In this document: positions 25,557-35,239 of the stretch, in pieces
Numbering within the stretch: position 1 is the first letter of the stretch
Layout: each line of letters begins with the position of its first letter
Assembly (NCBI GenBank): GCA_016873255.1
Contig: VGXR01000003.1
Coordinates: forward strand, 1 to 64,000
Direction of reading: 5' to 3'
DNA length: 64,000 bases
Source of the DNA: Planctomycetota bacterium
Lineage (GTDB): Bacteria; Planctomycetota; Phycisphaerae; Phycisphaerales; SM1A02
Made by a program: the position numbers and the translations under genes
The notes under the pieces: model-generated
The model's database searches: none
Told to the model about the DNA's origin: nothing
What the model saw: only the letters and a program-made list of their open reading frames with translations

Positions 25557-26543
25557 TTGGTCCGCGTCCCGTCCATCCCGCGCTGGGTTCGCCGTGCGTC
25601 CATGGCGCTCGTGGCGGTGTCGGCGGCGCTTGCCGCCACGGCCGCGTGGGGCTGGTTCGTGCAGCCCTCGGTGATCGTCGTGCCGCTCCGCACCGTGCTC
25701 CGCTGGCAGCAGGGGATCGCCGCGCGCGAGGTCGACGTGGGCGGGCACCGGTGGCCGTACCTGGAGTCGGGGCCGCCCGACGGCGCGCCGATGGTGTTCC
25801 TCCACGGCTTCGGCACCAGCAAGGACGCGATGGCCTCGATGGCGCGCGAGTTCGGCGCGCGCGGCTGGCGCACGCTGTGCCCGGACCTGCCCGCGTTCGG
25901 CGAGCATGCGTTCCACGAGGGGGACACGCACGACGGCGCGTTCTACGCGCGCGAGGTCGGTCGCTTCATGGATGCCGTCGGCGCGCCGGCGGCGGTGGTG
26001 GTGGGCACGTCGATGGGCGGCGCGGTGGCCTGCGAGCTGGCGATCGAGCAGCCGGCGCGCGTGCGCGCGCTCCTCATGCTCTCTCCCGCGGGCGTGGTGC
26101 CCCCGGTCCGCAATGCCTTCATGCGCGAGGTCGATTCCGGCGGCAACCCGCTCGACATCGCCTGCCCCGAGGACTTCGACCGCGTGATGCGCACGGTGTT
26201 CGCGCGCCCGCCGTCGGTGCCGGCCCCGTTCCGTGCATGGTTCGTGGACGCGGCGCTGGCGCGGCGCGACCGCACGCTGCAGGTGGTCGACGCGGTCAAG
26301 CCGTTCCTCATGGCCGGGCTGCAGGGACGCCTGGGCTCGGTCAGGGCGCCCGCGTTCGTGCTCTACGGGACCGCGGATGCCGTGACCGATCCCTCGATGC
26401 TCTCGGTGTTCGCGCGCGAGATGCCCGCCGCGCGCACCGCGCTCATCCCGGGCGCGGGGCACGTGGCCTTCGGCGACGACTTCCCCGCGACCATCCGTGC
26501 GATGGCGGAGTTCCTCTCGGAATCGGGGAACGGGCCCGGTTAG
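25557..26543 (+). CDS. Membrane-anchored alpha/beta hydrolase
   Basis: An alpha/beta hydrolase with oxyanion motif HGFG, nucleophile Ser in VGTSMGGA, acid Asp in YGTADAVTDP and catalytic His in GAGHVAFGDD. The proposed TTG start at 25557 gives 328 residues with a positively charged n-region (RVPSIPRWVRRAS) before a membrane helix (MALVAVSAALAATAAWGWFV). The ATG at 25602 would remove these positive charges. The substrate is unknown; the family includes esterases, epoxide hydrolases and dehalogenases. It converges on the SYLF gene with overlapping stop codons. Confidence 0.82.
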   Translation: MVRVPSIPRWVRRASMALVAVSAALAATAAWGWFVQPSVIVVPLRTVLRWQQGIAAREVDVGGHRWPYLESGPPDGAPMVFLHGFGTSKDAMASMAREFGARGWRTLCPDLPAFGEHAFHEGDTHDGAFYAREVGRFMDAVGAPAAVVVGTSMGGAVACELAIEQPARVRALLMLSPAGVVPPVRNAFMREVDSGGNPLDIACPEDFDRVMRTVFARPPSVPAPFRAWFVDAALARRDRTLQVVDAVKPFLMAGLQGRLGSVRAPAFVLYGTADAVTDPSMLSVFAREMPAARTALIPGAGHVAFGDDFPATIRAMAEFLSESGNGPG

Positions 26544-26549
26544 CCGGGC
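26534..26549. terminator. Hairpin enclosing two convergent stop codons
   Basis: gcccgg-ttag-ccgggc forms a 6-bp GC stem whose TTAG loop holds the TAG of the hydrolase gene on plus and the TAA of the SYLF gene on minus. No T-run follows. Confidence 0.35.
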
Positions 26550-27283
26550 TTGCTCTCGGCCGGCACCTGGCCCGCGACGGCTGGCTCGGGCGCGGCTTCC
26601 GCGCTGCGCGGCGCGGCCTCGGGGGCCGTGTTCGCGATCCGGTCGATGCGTGCCACCAGCGCGGACTGGCCCTTCGGCGCCTGCACCTTGCCATCGAGGA
26701 TGTCCCACTCGGTGACGTCGTTGCCGTAGGCCGCGGCATTGGCGTCGCGGTCGATCTTGAAGCCGACGCCGCCGAGCGCCGCGGTGCCGTAGACGCCGCC
26801 TGCGATCGCGTAGACGTGCACCTGCTCGTCCCTCTGCGCGGGATCCCGGGTGCGGCCGTAGGCGTCGCCGAAGGTCCCCTGGGCCTGGGCCACGAAGTAG
26901 CTGCCGTCGGCCACGAACTGGTCGAGCGCCTCGTCGGTCGAGAAGACGATCACCACGCTGCGGCCCTCGCCGCCGAGGGTGAGTCCCACGCCGAAGCCCT
27001 CCACCTTGATGACGCAGGGCGCGGACCAGCCGGTGGCGTTGCGGCGCAGCAGCAGCCCGCGTCCGCCGGCGCCGCTGATCACGAGGCCCGCCTGGGTCTC
27101 GTCCACGATGGCAATGCCGCGGGCCTGCTTCAGCAGCACGGGGTCCACCTGCCATGACGTGGACTGCACCGCGGACAGGGTGCCGATCGATTCCGTGATG
27201 CGGGTCTGCATGTCCGGCGGCGTGCAGGCCGTCAGGACGGGGGCGAGTGCGGCCAGGGCGATGAGGCGCGTGTCCATGCGCAT
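26540..27283 (-). CDS. SYLF (Ysc84-like) lipid-binding domain lipoprotein
   Basis: The 247-residue protein has a lipoprotein signal with lipobox LTAC (Cys20). The SYLF domain spans about 45-200: LLKQARGIAIVDETQAGLVISGAGGRGLLLRR, GFGVGLTLGGEGRSVVIVF and VYAIAGGVYGTAALGGVGFKID. In eukaryotes this domain binds phosphoinositides; the role of bacterial lipoprotein versions is not settled. The C-terminus is Ala/Pro/Glu-rich and probably disordered. GGAG precedes ATG 27283, and a GATACT -10-like box lies about 30 bp upstream between two direct repeats. Confidence 0.88.
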   Translation of the reverse strand: MRMDTRLIALAALAPVLTACTPPDMQTRITESIGTLSAVQSTSWQVDPVLLKQARGIAIVDETQAGLVISGAGGRGLLLRRNATGWSAPCVIKVEGFGVGLTLGGEGRSVVIVFSTDEALDQFVADGSYFVAQAQGTFGDAYGRTRDPAQRDEQVHVYAIAGGVYGTAALGGVGFKIDRDANAAAYGNDVTEWDILDGKVQAPKGQSALVARIDRIANTAPEAAPRSAEAAPEPAVAGQVPAESKPG

Positions 27284-27299
27284 GGTTCGTTCTCCGGGA

Positions 27300-27331
27300 G
27301 GCAGGATGTGCGGAGTATCGGCAGGATGTGC
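27300..27331. promoter_or_regulatory. Direct repeats flanking the SYLF promoter
   Basis: ggcaggatgtgc occurs at 27300-27311 and again at 27320-27331, exactly 20 bp apart (about two helical turns). A minus-strand GATACT lies between them. This is an arrangement expected of an operator, but no regulator is identified. Confidence 0.35.
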
Positions 27332-27359
27332 CGATCGCCGTGAGCCGACGGGCTTTCCG

Positions 27360-28208
27360 TCACTTGGAACCGGGCTTGTTCCCGCCGACGGCGCCTTCGA
27401 TGCCCTTCAGGAAGCCGCCCACGGCCTCGCCGACCGCCTTGCCGGCGCCCTTGGCCGCATCGCCGATGGCGCCGATGGCCTGCGTCCCGAGCAGGCCGCC
27501 CGCCTCCACCGCGCCGCTGACGGCCTTGCCCACCTCGGCCGGCAGCTTGCCGCCTGCGCCGGAGATGACGGCCACCACGCTTGCCTCGAACACCTGCCCG
27601 ACGAGCTGCTCGGCGAGGTCCTTGCCCGCGGTGCGCGCGTTGATGTCCCGCACCTCGACCGTGTCGAGCCGCGCCACCACGGGCACGTCGCCGCCCGCCG
27701 AGGAGCGCTCGGCGTAGCGGACCTCGACGTCCGCCAGCGCCAGCCTCCGGATCAGGAGCTCCGTGCCCGGCCCGGCCGGCTCGGGCTTCGTGGCGTTTGC
27801 GTCATCCTGGGGGCCGGAGAGGTTGCGCACCAGCGCGCTGATGTTGTTGTCCAGGCCGTCGCGGATGAACCAGACCTTCATCGTGCGCAGCGTGATGTCG
27901 TCGACCACCAGCCGCTGCGTGCTGCTCTCGGAGCTGACGCGGATGCCGAGCTGCCCGATCTCGAGCGCCCGCGGTGCGCCCCATCCGGCGGGGTTGGCCA
28001 CCCGCACGCCCTCCACCTCCACCGCCAGGCCGAAGGCGTCGAGCCGCACGGCGTCCACCTCCACCGGCACGCCGAGGAGCCGGGTGGCGACGCTGCGGGT
28101 CACCGCCGTCGCGATGATGTTGCGGGAGAACCAGCCGACGAGCACCAGGGCCACCACGGCCACTCCGCCCCAGACCAGTCCCCTCCGGATGGGTCGGTTC
28201 ATTGCCAT
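27360..28208 (-). CDS. AsmA/DUF748-like inner-membrane-anchored protein
   Basis: The 282-residue protein has one N-terminal membrane helix (about 11-27), then NIIATAVTRSVATRLLGVPVEVDAVRLDAFGLAVEVEGVRVANPAG. This is the start pattern of AsmA-type proteins, which form beta-rich bridges for lipid transport or outer-membrane assembly. It is short for the family, and the last 70 residues are a Gly/Ala-rich amphipathic helix (GKAVSGAVEAGGLLGTQAIGAIGDAAKGAGKAVGEAVGG). A TAGCCT -10 lies 6 bp before ATG 28208. Confidence 0.72.
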   Translation of the reverse strand: MAMNRPIRRGLVWGGVAVVALVLVGWFSRNIIATAVTRSVATRLLGVPVEVDAVRLDAFGLAVEVEGVRVANPAGWGAPRALEIGQLGIRVSSESSTQRLVVDDITLRTMKVWFIRDGLDNNISALVRNLSGPQDDANATKPEPAGPGTELLIRRLALADVEVRYAERSSAGGDVPVVARLDTVEVRDINARTAGKDLAEQLVGQVFEASVVAVISGAGGKLPAEVGKAVSGAVEAGGLLGTQAIGAIGDAAKGAGKAVGEAVGGFLKGIEGAVGGNKPGSK

Positions 28209-28214
28209 GCCGCG

Positions 28215-28220
28215 AGGCTA
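28215..28220 (-). promoter_or_regulatory. -10 element TAGCCT for the AsmA-like gene
   Basis: On the minus strand TAGCCT ends 6 bp before ATG 28208; no Shine-Dalgarno sequence. Confidence 0.5.
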
Positions 28221-28255
28221 GCGCCCGGCCGTGGCGGCATCAACGGGAAGGTCGC

Positions 28256-30523
28256 TCAGCCTGCCGCCGCCTGCGGCGCCGGGCCGGCACGGTCGGGGCC
28301 ATCGGCGTGCATCGCGCGCACCGACGTGCACACCGTGGCGCCGGGGGCGATCGCGTGGCGGACTGCCGAGATCAGCGCCCGCGGGTCAACCGGCTTGCAG
28401 AGGTACTCGTCGCAGCCGGCCTCGATGCACCGCTCGCGGTCGCCGGGCATGGCGTGCGCGGTCAGCGCGATGACCGGCATGCGCTCGCCGGTGGCCACCA
28501 GGCGGCGCACGGCCTCGTAGCCGTCCATCACCGGCATCTGCATGTCCATCAGGACCACGTCGAACCGGTCCAGTCGCGAGCACTCGCGGATGCGCTCGAG
28601 CGCCTTGGCCCCGTTCTCGGCCACGTCCACGCGCGCACCCGCGCGCTCGAGGTGGAAGCGGATCAGCCGCTGGTTGTCCACGCCGTCCTCGGCCAGCAGC
28701 ACGCGGATCCCCGACAGCGGCTGGCGCACCGCCGACGGGAGCCGCAGCGCCCCCTCCGCAGGCTGCGACGCGGGGGCGCTCAGCCGGATGGGCTGCACCC
28801 CCGACACGTCGCCCGTCTCGACGGTGACCGCGAACGAGGTGCCCGTCCCGGGCACGCTCCGGACGGCGATGGTGCCGCCGAGGAGGTCCACGCACCGGCG
28901 CGTGATGGCCAGGCCCAGCCCGGTGCCGCCGTAGCGGCGCGTGGTGGAGCTGTCGGCCTGCGCGAACGGCTTGTAGAGCCTGGAGAGCTGTTCCGGGGTC
29001 ATGCCGATGCCGGTGTCCTCGATCTCGAACGCCATGCGCGCGGTCAGCGGGTCGGGACGGCGCAGCGTGAGCGTGACCGAGCCCTGCTCCGTGAACTTCA
29101 CCGCGTTCCCGAGGAGGTTGATGAGCACCTGGCGCAGGCGGGTGGGATCGCAGCTGATCGTGTCCGGCACCTCGCCCTCGATCGAGAGGCGAAGCGCGAT
29201 CCCCTTCTGCCGCGCGCGGTCGTCCATCAGCCGCAGCGCGTCCTGCACCAGGTCCATGACGCGCACGCGCTGGCGGTCGACCGGCATCTGGCCCGCCTCG
29301 ATCTTGGAGAGGTCGAGGATGTCGTTGATGAGGGCAAGCAGGTGCCGCGCGTTGCGGCGGATGGTGTCGACCGCCTCCTCCCGCGACGGCGCGCCGGGCT
29401 GGAGGTCGCCGTGGTCGGCGAGGAGGTCCACGTAGCCGAGGATGGCCGTCATCGGCGTGCGGATCTCGTGGCTCATGTTCGCCAGGAACTCGGTCTTGGA
29501 GCGGCTGGCCGCGTCGGCCTCGTTGCGCGCGGACACCAGCGCCACCTGTGCCCGCCGCTGCGAACGCGACTGCACGAGGAGGCCGACCGCGAGGAGACCG
29601 AGGGCGCCGATCGACGCCACGGTGGCCGCGCCCACCATCCGCGCGTGACCGAGCTGCGCGGAGAGCGCGCCGGCATCGGCGAAGCCCGCGATGAACGCCT
29701 GCGGCCGGCCGGCGACGCCGTTCCACGGCCCCGGGCGTGCGTGCGCGACGCCGCCGTCGGCATCAAGGCTCGCCGCGTGCGCGCCCGGGCGGCCGAGCAC
29801 GGCCGCGAGCGCGTGCATGCGCGGGTCGCCCCCTCCGCGTCCGTCCGCGAGCATGAGCGCGACGCCGCGGGTCGCGTGCGTGCGCAGCGCGGCATCGATG
29901 CGTTCGATGTCGATGCACACCACCACCGCGCCGCAGGCCGTTCCGTCCGCCGCAGTCACCGGCTGCACGCAGGCCATCGCGCCGCCGCTCCCCGGCAGCA
30001 CCGCGGCCCGCTCGGCATCCGTCAGCAGGGTCACGCCGGGCGCAGGCGTGCCGCGGAGCTCGATGTCGATCCGCGCATCCGGCGCACGCGCCGTCGCCGG
30101 CCCGAGGCTGGCGCCGACCCCGACGATCCGCCCCGCGCGATCGACGAGGACCACGGCATCCGCGCCCGGCACCGCGCCGCACTCGCGCTCGGCGAGGCGG
30201 CCGAGGGTCGATTGGTCGGCCCGCGCAAGCGCCGACGCGACCGCGGCGCGCGCCGCGATCCGGTTCGCATGGCGCAGTCCGGTCCGCGCGTGGCTCGCGG
30301 CCTCCGCGGCTGCGCGGTCCACCGCGTCGCAGAGTCCGGCGGTGGCTGCCGGGTCGTGCGGCGTCGCCACCGCTCCCGCGGCCGCGAGGCCGGGCTCGCG
30401 ATCTTCGGTTCCGGACGGGCGGCGGAGGTCCGTGACGGCCCAGGCGATCGCGGCACCGACGCCGACGACGGCAGCCATCCCCACGAGGGCGCTCCGAATG
30501 CCGCGCGACCACGGTTGCCGCAT
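28256..30523 (-). CDS. Membrane-bound hybrid sensor histidine kinase
   Basis: A 755-residue sensor with two membrane helices (about 10-32 and 297-317) flanking a 260-residue periplasmic domain, probably a Cache/PAS-like sensor. The cytosolic part holds HisKA with His352 ([11 protein letters not shown]), an HATPase domain with N box (LLGNAVKF), G1 box DTGIGM and GTGLGL, and a receiver with acceptor Asp660 (VVLMDMQMP) and conserved Lys in CKPVD. ATG 30523 has GGAGGAGG upstream. No response regulator or Hpt gene is adjacent, so the output partner is unknown. Transcribed alone from its own promoter region. Confidence 0.93.
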   Translation of the reverse strand: MRQPWSRGIRSALVGMAAVVGVGAAIAWAVTDLRRPSGTEDREPGLAAAGAVATPHDPAATAGLCDAVDRAAAEAASHARTGLRHANRIAARAAVASALARADQSTLGRLAERECGAVPGADAVVLVDRAGRIVGVGASLGPATARAPDARIDIELRGTPAPGVTLLTDAERAAVLPGSGGAMACVQPVTAADGTACGAVVVCIDIERIDAALRTHATRGVALMLADGRGGGDPRMHALAAVLGRPGAHAASLDADGGVAHARPGPWNGVAGRPQAFIAGFADAGALSAQLGHARMVGAATVASIGALGLLAVGLLVQSRSQRRAQVALVSARNEADAASRSKTEFLANMSHEIRTPMTAILGYVDLLADHGDLQPGAPSREEAVDTIRRNARHLLALINDILDLSKIEAGQMPVDRQRVRVMDLVQDALRLMDDRARQKGIALRLSIEGEVPDTISCDPTRLRQVLINLLGNAVKFTEQGSVTLTLRRPDPLTARMAFEIEDTGIGMTPEQLSRLYKPFAQADSSTTRRYGGTGLGLAITRRCVDLLGGTIAVRSVPGTGTSFAVTVETGDVSGVQPIRLSAPASQPAEGALRLPSAVRQPLSGIRVLLAEDGVDNQRLIRFHLERAGARVDVAENGAKALERIRECSRLDRFDVVLMDMQMPVMDGYEAVRRLVATGERMPVIALTAHAMPGDRERCIEAGCDEYLCKPVDPRALISAVRHAIAPGATVCTSVRAMHADGPDRAGPAPQAAAG

Positions 30524-30549
30524 CCCTTGCCCTCCTCCGCCCCTGCGGT

Positions 30550-30567
30550 GCACGATGATCGTCGTGC
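30550..30567. promoter_or_regulatory. 18-bp near-palindrome in the hybrid kinase leader
   Basis: gcacgatgatcgtcgtgc is an inverted repeat with a single mismatched pair, 27 bp before ATG 30523 and downstream of the predicted promoter. It could be a repressor site or an mRNA hairpin. Confidence 0.3.
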
Positions 30568-30587
30568 CGCTCACAGGCGCTCCCGGG

Positions 30588-30616
30588 ACCATCGGGAGTT
30601 GCGGGGGATGGGTCAA
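30588..30616 (-). promoter_or_regulatory. Predicted sigma-70-type promoter of the hybrid kinase gene
   Basis: On the minus strand TTGACC (30616-30611) and GATGGT (30593-30588) are 17 bp apart. The -35 matches consensus at five of six bases, the -10 at only three. The leader would be about 55-60 nt and contains the palindrome at 30550. Confidence 0.4.
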
Positions 30617-30706
30617 GCCGATGCGCCGGGATCGGTCCAGAACGCGACGCGGGCCGCGGATTCCGTGGATTCCGCCGCACGATGCGTCCGGGAACGCCGC
30701 CCCTCG

Positions 30707-31810
30707 TCAGCCCTGCGGCGCGAACGCGGGCAGGGCGTCCATCGCGTCGCCCTCGGCCTTCGGCGCGTCCGGGGCACGAAGCCTCCGGAGGGTGTCCGCC
30801 TTCCAGGACGGGAGCTTGAACTCCCATCCCGCGAAGCGCGCATCGAGCGCGGCCCAGTCGGGCACGTGCGGGTCGCCCGGGTACTTCGGCGGTTGCGGCG
30901 CGGTGAAGCCCGGCCGGGCGAGCGCCGACAGGGTGAACCACACGCCGTCCGATTCCTCGCGTCCGCGCAGCGTGACGGTCGCGGTCTTCGCCTCGAAGGT
31001 CGCCGACCACTTCGCGTCGGCATCGCCCGCGCGCGCGCGGCGCACGCCGTCGAACTCGAGCCGCTCCAGGAACGAGGGCAGGGCGGTCTTCGCCTGGTCG
31101 ATCTGCGCATCGCTCCACGCGGCCTTGGCGGCATCCGTGACCGTCGGCACCCACGCGGGGCGCGGGCCGGCGGGCGCGGCATCGGCCTGCGCGGGCGCGG
31201 TCACGGTGAGCCCGTCGAGGGTCGCGCCCGTGGTCTCGCCCACGGGCAGGCTGAGCATGCTGCGTTCCATCCACGCCATCGCGTCGGCCGGGACCTGCAC
31301 GCGCCCGAGCGTGCGCCAGGTCTGGTCCTGCGACGGCAGCCGCGCGAAGACCGCGTCCGGCGAGAAGCGCTCCTCGCCCACCACCAGCTCGGCCACGGGC
31401 TCGGCATCGGGCTTGGACGAGAGGAAGCGCACCACGCGCGCCTTCCCCGACTCGTCCGGCCACGACAGGCCCAGCTCGCCGTGGCGCTCCTTCTTCGCGG
31501 TCATGCGGTCGTCCACGGTCAGCCCCGCCAGGCTCACCAGCATCGCGCGCACCAGCTCGCCGCGCGCGGGGTAGCTGTCGTTGGTGGCGATCGCCCACGA
31601 TCCGTCGGGCTGCCGCTCGAGGCGCACCGTCGCGTTGCCCCGGAGCACCTCGACGGCGCCCACCTCGGCGGCGCGCGCCTCCAGCCCCGGGAGCATCGGC
31701 TGGCCGCGCTCGCGCTCGGGGCTGGCCGCGCGCCTGGAGGACAGGAACCACGCGGCACCCACCAGGACCAGCGCCGCCACCGCCACCTTCACCGCCAATT
31801 CGCGCTTCAC
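30707..31810 (-). CDS. DUF4340 protein of the GldAFG-type ABC operon
   Basis: The 367-residue protein has an N-terminal membrane helix (about 9-25) and a large outer domain with NATVRLERQPDGSWAIATNDSYPARGELVRAMLVSLAGLTVDDRMTAK, the hallmark DUF4340 pattern (W-x-I...Y-P-A followed by a helix). GTG 31810 overlaps the upstream gldG-like stop and has GGAGG nearby. DUF4340 genes commonly follow GldG-like genes and are thought to work with the ABC complex; the biochemical role is unknown. Confidence 0.82.
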   Translation of the reverse strand: MKRELAVKVAVAALVLVGAAWFLSSRRAASPERERGQPMLPGLEARAAEVGAVEVLRGNATVRLERQPDGSWAIATNDSYPARGELVRAMLVSLAGLTVDDRMTAKKERHGELGLSWPDESGKARVVRFLSSKPDAEPVAELVVGEERFSPDAVFARLPSQDQTWRTLGRVQVPADAMAWMERSMLSLPVGETTGATLDGLTVTAPAQADAAPAGPRPAWVPTVTDAAKAAWSDAQIDQAKTALPSFLERLEFDGVRRARAGDADAKWSATFEAKTATVTLRGREESDGVWFTLSALARPGFTAPQPPKYPGDPHVPDWAALDARFAGWEFKLPSWKADTLRRLRAPDAPKAEGDAMDALPAFAPQG

Positions 31811-33681
31811 GACGTCGCCTCCCGGCGGCTCGAGCGGCCGCGCACCACGTACCACGCCAGCGCCGCGGCGGCCACCGCCAGCGGCCAGACCACCGAGTTC
31901 ACGACGAGGAGCCTCGTGCCGAGGCCCTCCACGCCCTTGCGCAGGTCATGCTGCACCTGGCGCAGCTCCTTGCGGGCCGCCGCCATGCGCTGCTGCAGCT
32001 CCTGGATGCGCTGCGCCTGCTCCGGCGTGAGCACGATCTGCTGCATGCCGTCCGCGGTGCGCTCGCGCTGCAGCTCGCCGATCTGCAGCTCCGTGCGCTG
32101 GATCTCGTCCTGCAGCTCCTTCTCGCGCGCGATGAACCGGGTCTCGGCATCCTTGCGCATGTCCTCCACCACCGTGAAGGGGCGCCGGAACTGGCCGCGT
32201 GCGCGGATCTCCGCGAGCGCGGGGTTGCCGGCGGCCAGCTCCACCGCGTTCAGCACCAGCGGGCCGTTGTCGGCGATGGCGCGCTTGCCGACGCTCATCC
32301 CGCCCACGCGGTCGTCGATCACCCAGGTGTCGTCGCTGACGAGGTCGGCGTCGGCGAAGAGCAGGATGTTGGCCTTGCCCGCGGCGGCCGTGCCGTCGGC
32401 GCCGGGGAACGCCGAGGCGATGTCGCCCGTGATGCGGGCGGCGACGAAGCGCCGGATGCCGTCGGCCTTGAAGTCCTTGAGGAGCTGCTCGGGGTCGCCG
32501 AAGAACCCGAGCTTCAGCGTCTGGATCAGCTGCGAGCGGTCGCTGGTGGTCACGAGCGGCTCGAGGACGCTCCGTGCGTCCTTGACCTTCTCGATGCTGC
32601 CGGCGCTCATGAAGTTCAGGGCCTGCAGGCCTCCCACGAGCGGGTCGCTCCTGGTGAACGCCTCGGGCGTCATCGAGAGCCACGCCGGGTAGTCGAGCTC
32701 GCGCACGCCGCCGTTGCGGGCCGGCGCGCGGATGCGCGTGGCGTGCGCGAGGTCGCCCACGACGTTGTCCTTCGGGATGTCCACGCCCCACGCCCCGAGC
32801 AGCGGCCCGAGGTCGTAGGTGGTGCCTCCGCGCTTGGCGCCCATCGCGCCGGCGTCGGGGCCCGTGTCCGTCTCCGCGTACGGATCCGCGAACACGATGA
32901 GCGGCTTGCCGGCGACTGCCCATGCGTCGATCGCGCGCAGCATGCCGTCGGAGAGCTTGCGCGGCTGCAGGAGCACCAGCGCCGCGATGCCCTCGGGGAG
33001 CGCGTCGGCGGTGGGCTCCACCGTCACCACGTCGGCCTGCTCGCGCAGCTGCTCGATCACGGTCGGCGCGCCGCGCATCGCCATCGGGTTGCGCGGGTCC
33101 ATGCCTCCCTCGAGCGGCAGCGTGCTGAGGAGGCCGACCTTCGGCTTCGTCGGGCGGCCCACCGAGCTGATCGCCCGCAGCAGCTCGTACTCCAGGAGCG
33201 GCTCGTTGTCGGGGGACAGGTACGGGATGACCTCCTTGCGGTCGGTCGGCCCGCGGATCACCAGGCCCAGGGTCAGCGTGCGGCCGCTGCCGTCGACGGC
33301 AAGCGCCGGCAGGCCGGCGGCGCGCGCCTCGTCCTCGGCCTCGCTGAAGGGCTCGGGGTCGATGAAGCGCACCTCGAGGTTGCCGCCGGCGCGGCGCTCG
33401 AGCTCCTCGAGGTACTCGCGCACGCGCTGCCCGTGCGCGCGGATCAGCGGCTGGTCCTTCGACCCCTCCTGCGTCCAGAAGTAGTCGATGCGCACCGGCT
33501 CGTCGAGCGTGGCCAGCACGCGGTCGACGCCGCGGCTCGTGCTGTAGAGGCGGTCCTGCGTGAGGTCGGCGCGCAGCCAGGGCACCACCACGTCGATGAC
33601 GGTGTTGAGGGCGACCACGCCCACCAGGACGGCGGCGATGGTCAGGATCGCGTTGCGTCGGGTCTCGGTTCGTGCTGCCAT
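31807..33681 (-). CDS. GldG-like auxiliary ABC transport protein
   Basis: The 624-residue protein has an N-terminal membrane helix (about 12-33), then the large GldG domain (DLTQDRLYSTSRGVDRVLATLDEPVRIDYFWT; VGLLSTLPLEGGMDP; PLIVFADPYAETD). A coiled coil (about 520-600) and a C-terminal membrane helix (about 593-613, VVWPLAVAAAALAWYVV) complete it. In Flavobacterium, GldA-GldF-GldG is linked to gliding; in planctomycetes and proteobacteria related systems occur without gliding and their cargo is unknown. GGAG precedes ATG 33681, 4 bp after the permease stop. Confidence 0.88.
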   Translation of the reverse strand: MAARTETRRNAILTIAAVLVGVVALNTVIDVVVPWLRADLTQDRLYSTSRGVDRVLATLDEPVRIDYFWTQEGSKDQPLIRAHGQRVREYLEELERRAGGNLEVRFIDPEPFSEAEDEARAAGLPALAVDGSGRTLTLGLVIRGPTDRKEVIPYLSPDNEPLLEYELLRAISSVGRPTKPKVGLLSTLPLEGGMDPRNPMAMRGAPTVIEQLREQADVVTVEPTADALPEGIAALVLLQPRKLSDGMLRAIDAWAVAGKPLIVFADPYAETDTGPDAGAMGAKRGGTTYDLGPLLGAWGVDIPKDNVVGDLAHATRIRAPARNGGVRELDYPAWLSMTPEAFTRSDPLVGGLQALNFMSAGSIEKVKDARSVLEPLVTTSDRSQLIQTLKLGFFGDPEQLLKDFKADGIRRFVAARITGDIASAFPGADGTAAAGKANILLFADADLVSDDTWVIDDRVGGMSVGKRAIADNGPLVLNAVELAAGNPALAEIRARGQFRRPFTVVEDMRKDAETRFIAREKELQDEIQRTELQIGELQRERTADGMQQIVLTPEQAQRIQELQQRMAAARKELRQVQHDLRKGVEGLGTRLLVVNSVVWPLAVAAAALAWYVVRGRSSRREATS

Positions 33682-33685
33682 GGGT

Positions 33686-34425
33686 TCACTCCGCCTTCTT
33701 CCATTCGACGACCACCCCGTTGAGGAACAGGAAGGCCGCGGTGATCGAGCCGAAGTACAGGACGTCGCGGCCGTCGAGGACGCCGCGCATCATGCTCTCG
33801 AAGTGCGTCATCGCGCTCATCGCGCTGATCGCCTCGACCGCCGCGCGCGGCAGCCAGCCGCTCACGAAGTCGAGCACCACCGGGAAGCCGGTGACGAGGA
33901 GCAGGAAGCTGGCGACGCCGCACAGGACGAAGGCGATCACCTGGTTCTTGGTGAAGGCCGACAGGAACGCGCCCACCGCGAGGAAGCCCGCGGAGAGCAG
34001 CGCGCACGCCAGGTAGCCCACCAGGATGGCGCCGTGGTCGGGGCTGCCGAGCCAGCCGACCGTCACCCAGAGCGGCACGGTCAGCGCCAGCGCGACGCAC
34101 GCGAACGCCCAGGCCGCGAGGAACTTGCCGAGCACCAGGTCCCACACCGAGTACGGCAGCGTGAGGAGGAGCTCGATGGTGCCCGTGCGCCGGTCCTCGG
34201 CCCAGAGGCGCATGCTGAGCGCCGGCACCAGGAACAGGTTGAGCCACGGCTGGCCCTGGAAGAACGGCCGCAGGTCGGCCTGGCCCCGCTCGTACAGCCC
34301 GCCGAGCTGGAACGTGAAGATGCCCGACATGAACAGGTAGATCACCAGGAAGATCCCGGCGAGCGGGCTGGAGAAGTACGCGGTGAACTCGCGCCGGAAG
34401 ACGCTTGCGATGCGTTGCGTGGCGG

Positions 34426-34429
<4 letters not shown>
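33686..34429 (-). CDS. ABC transporter permease, GldF-like
   Basis: The 247-residue permease has six predicted membrane helices of the ABC-2 type, including IFLVIYLFMSGIFTFQLGGLYE near the N-terminus and the conserved LRLWAEDRRTGTIELLLTLP segment. It partners with the ATPase immediately upstream (ATGA overlap) and the GldG-like protein downstream. The 1325-residue frame continuing upstream of ATG 34429 is an antisense shadow. Confidence 0.9.
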
Positions 34430-35190
<761 letters not shown>

Positions 35191-35199
35191 GGGACGCGC

Positions 35200-35205
35200 A
35201 GTTTA
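35200..35205 (-). promoter_or_regulatory. -10 element TAAACT for the GldA-type operon
   Basis: On the minus strand TAAACT ends 9 bp before ATG 35190; no Shine-Dalgarno sequence. Confidence 0.45.
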
Positions 35206-35227
35206 GCCCCGCCCCGGGCCGCGGGGC

Positions 35228-35233
35228 TATCCT
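35228..35233 (+). promoter_or_regulatory. -10 element TATCCT for galK
   Basis: TATCCT ends 6 bp before GTG 35240, placing the predicted transcription start on the start codon. Confidence 0.5.
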
Positions 35234-35239
35234 CGCCCC

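Noticed and set aside
28202-32692. 1496-residue open frame on plus strand
   Set aside because: Antisense to the hybrid kinase, DUF4340 and gldG-like genes; composition is the Arg/His/Gly-rich shadow typical of high-GC coding DNA, with no domains.
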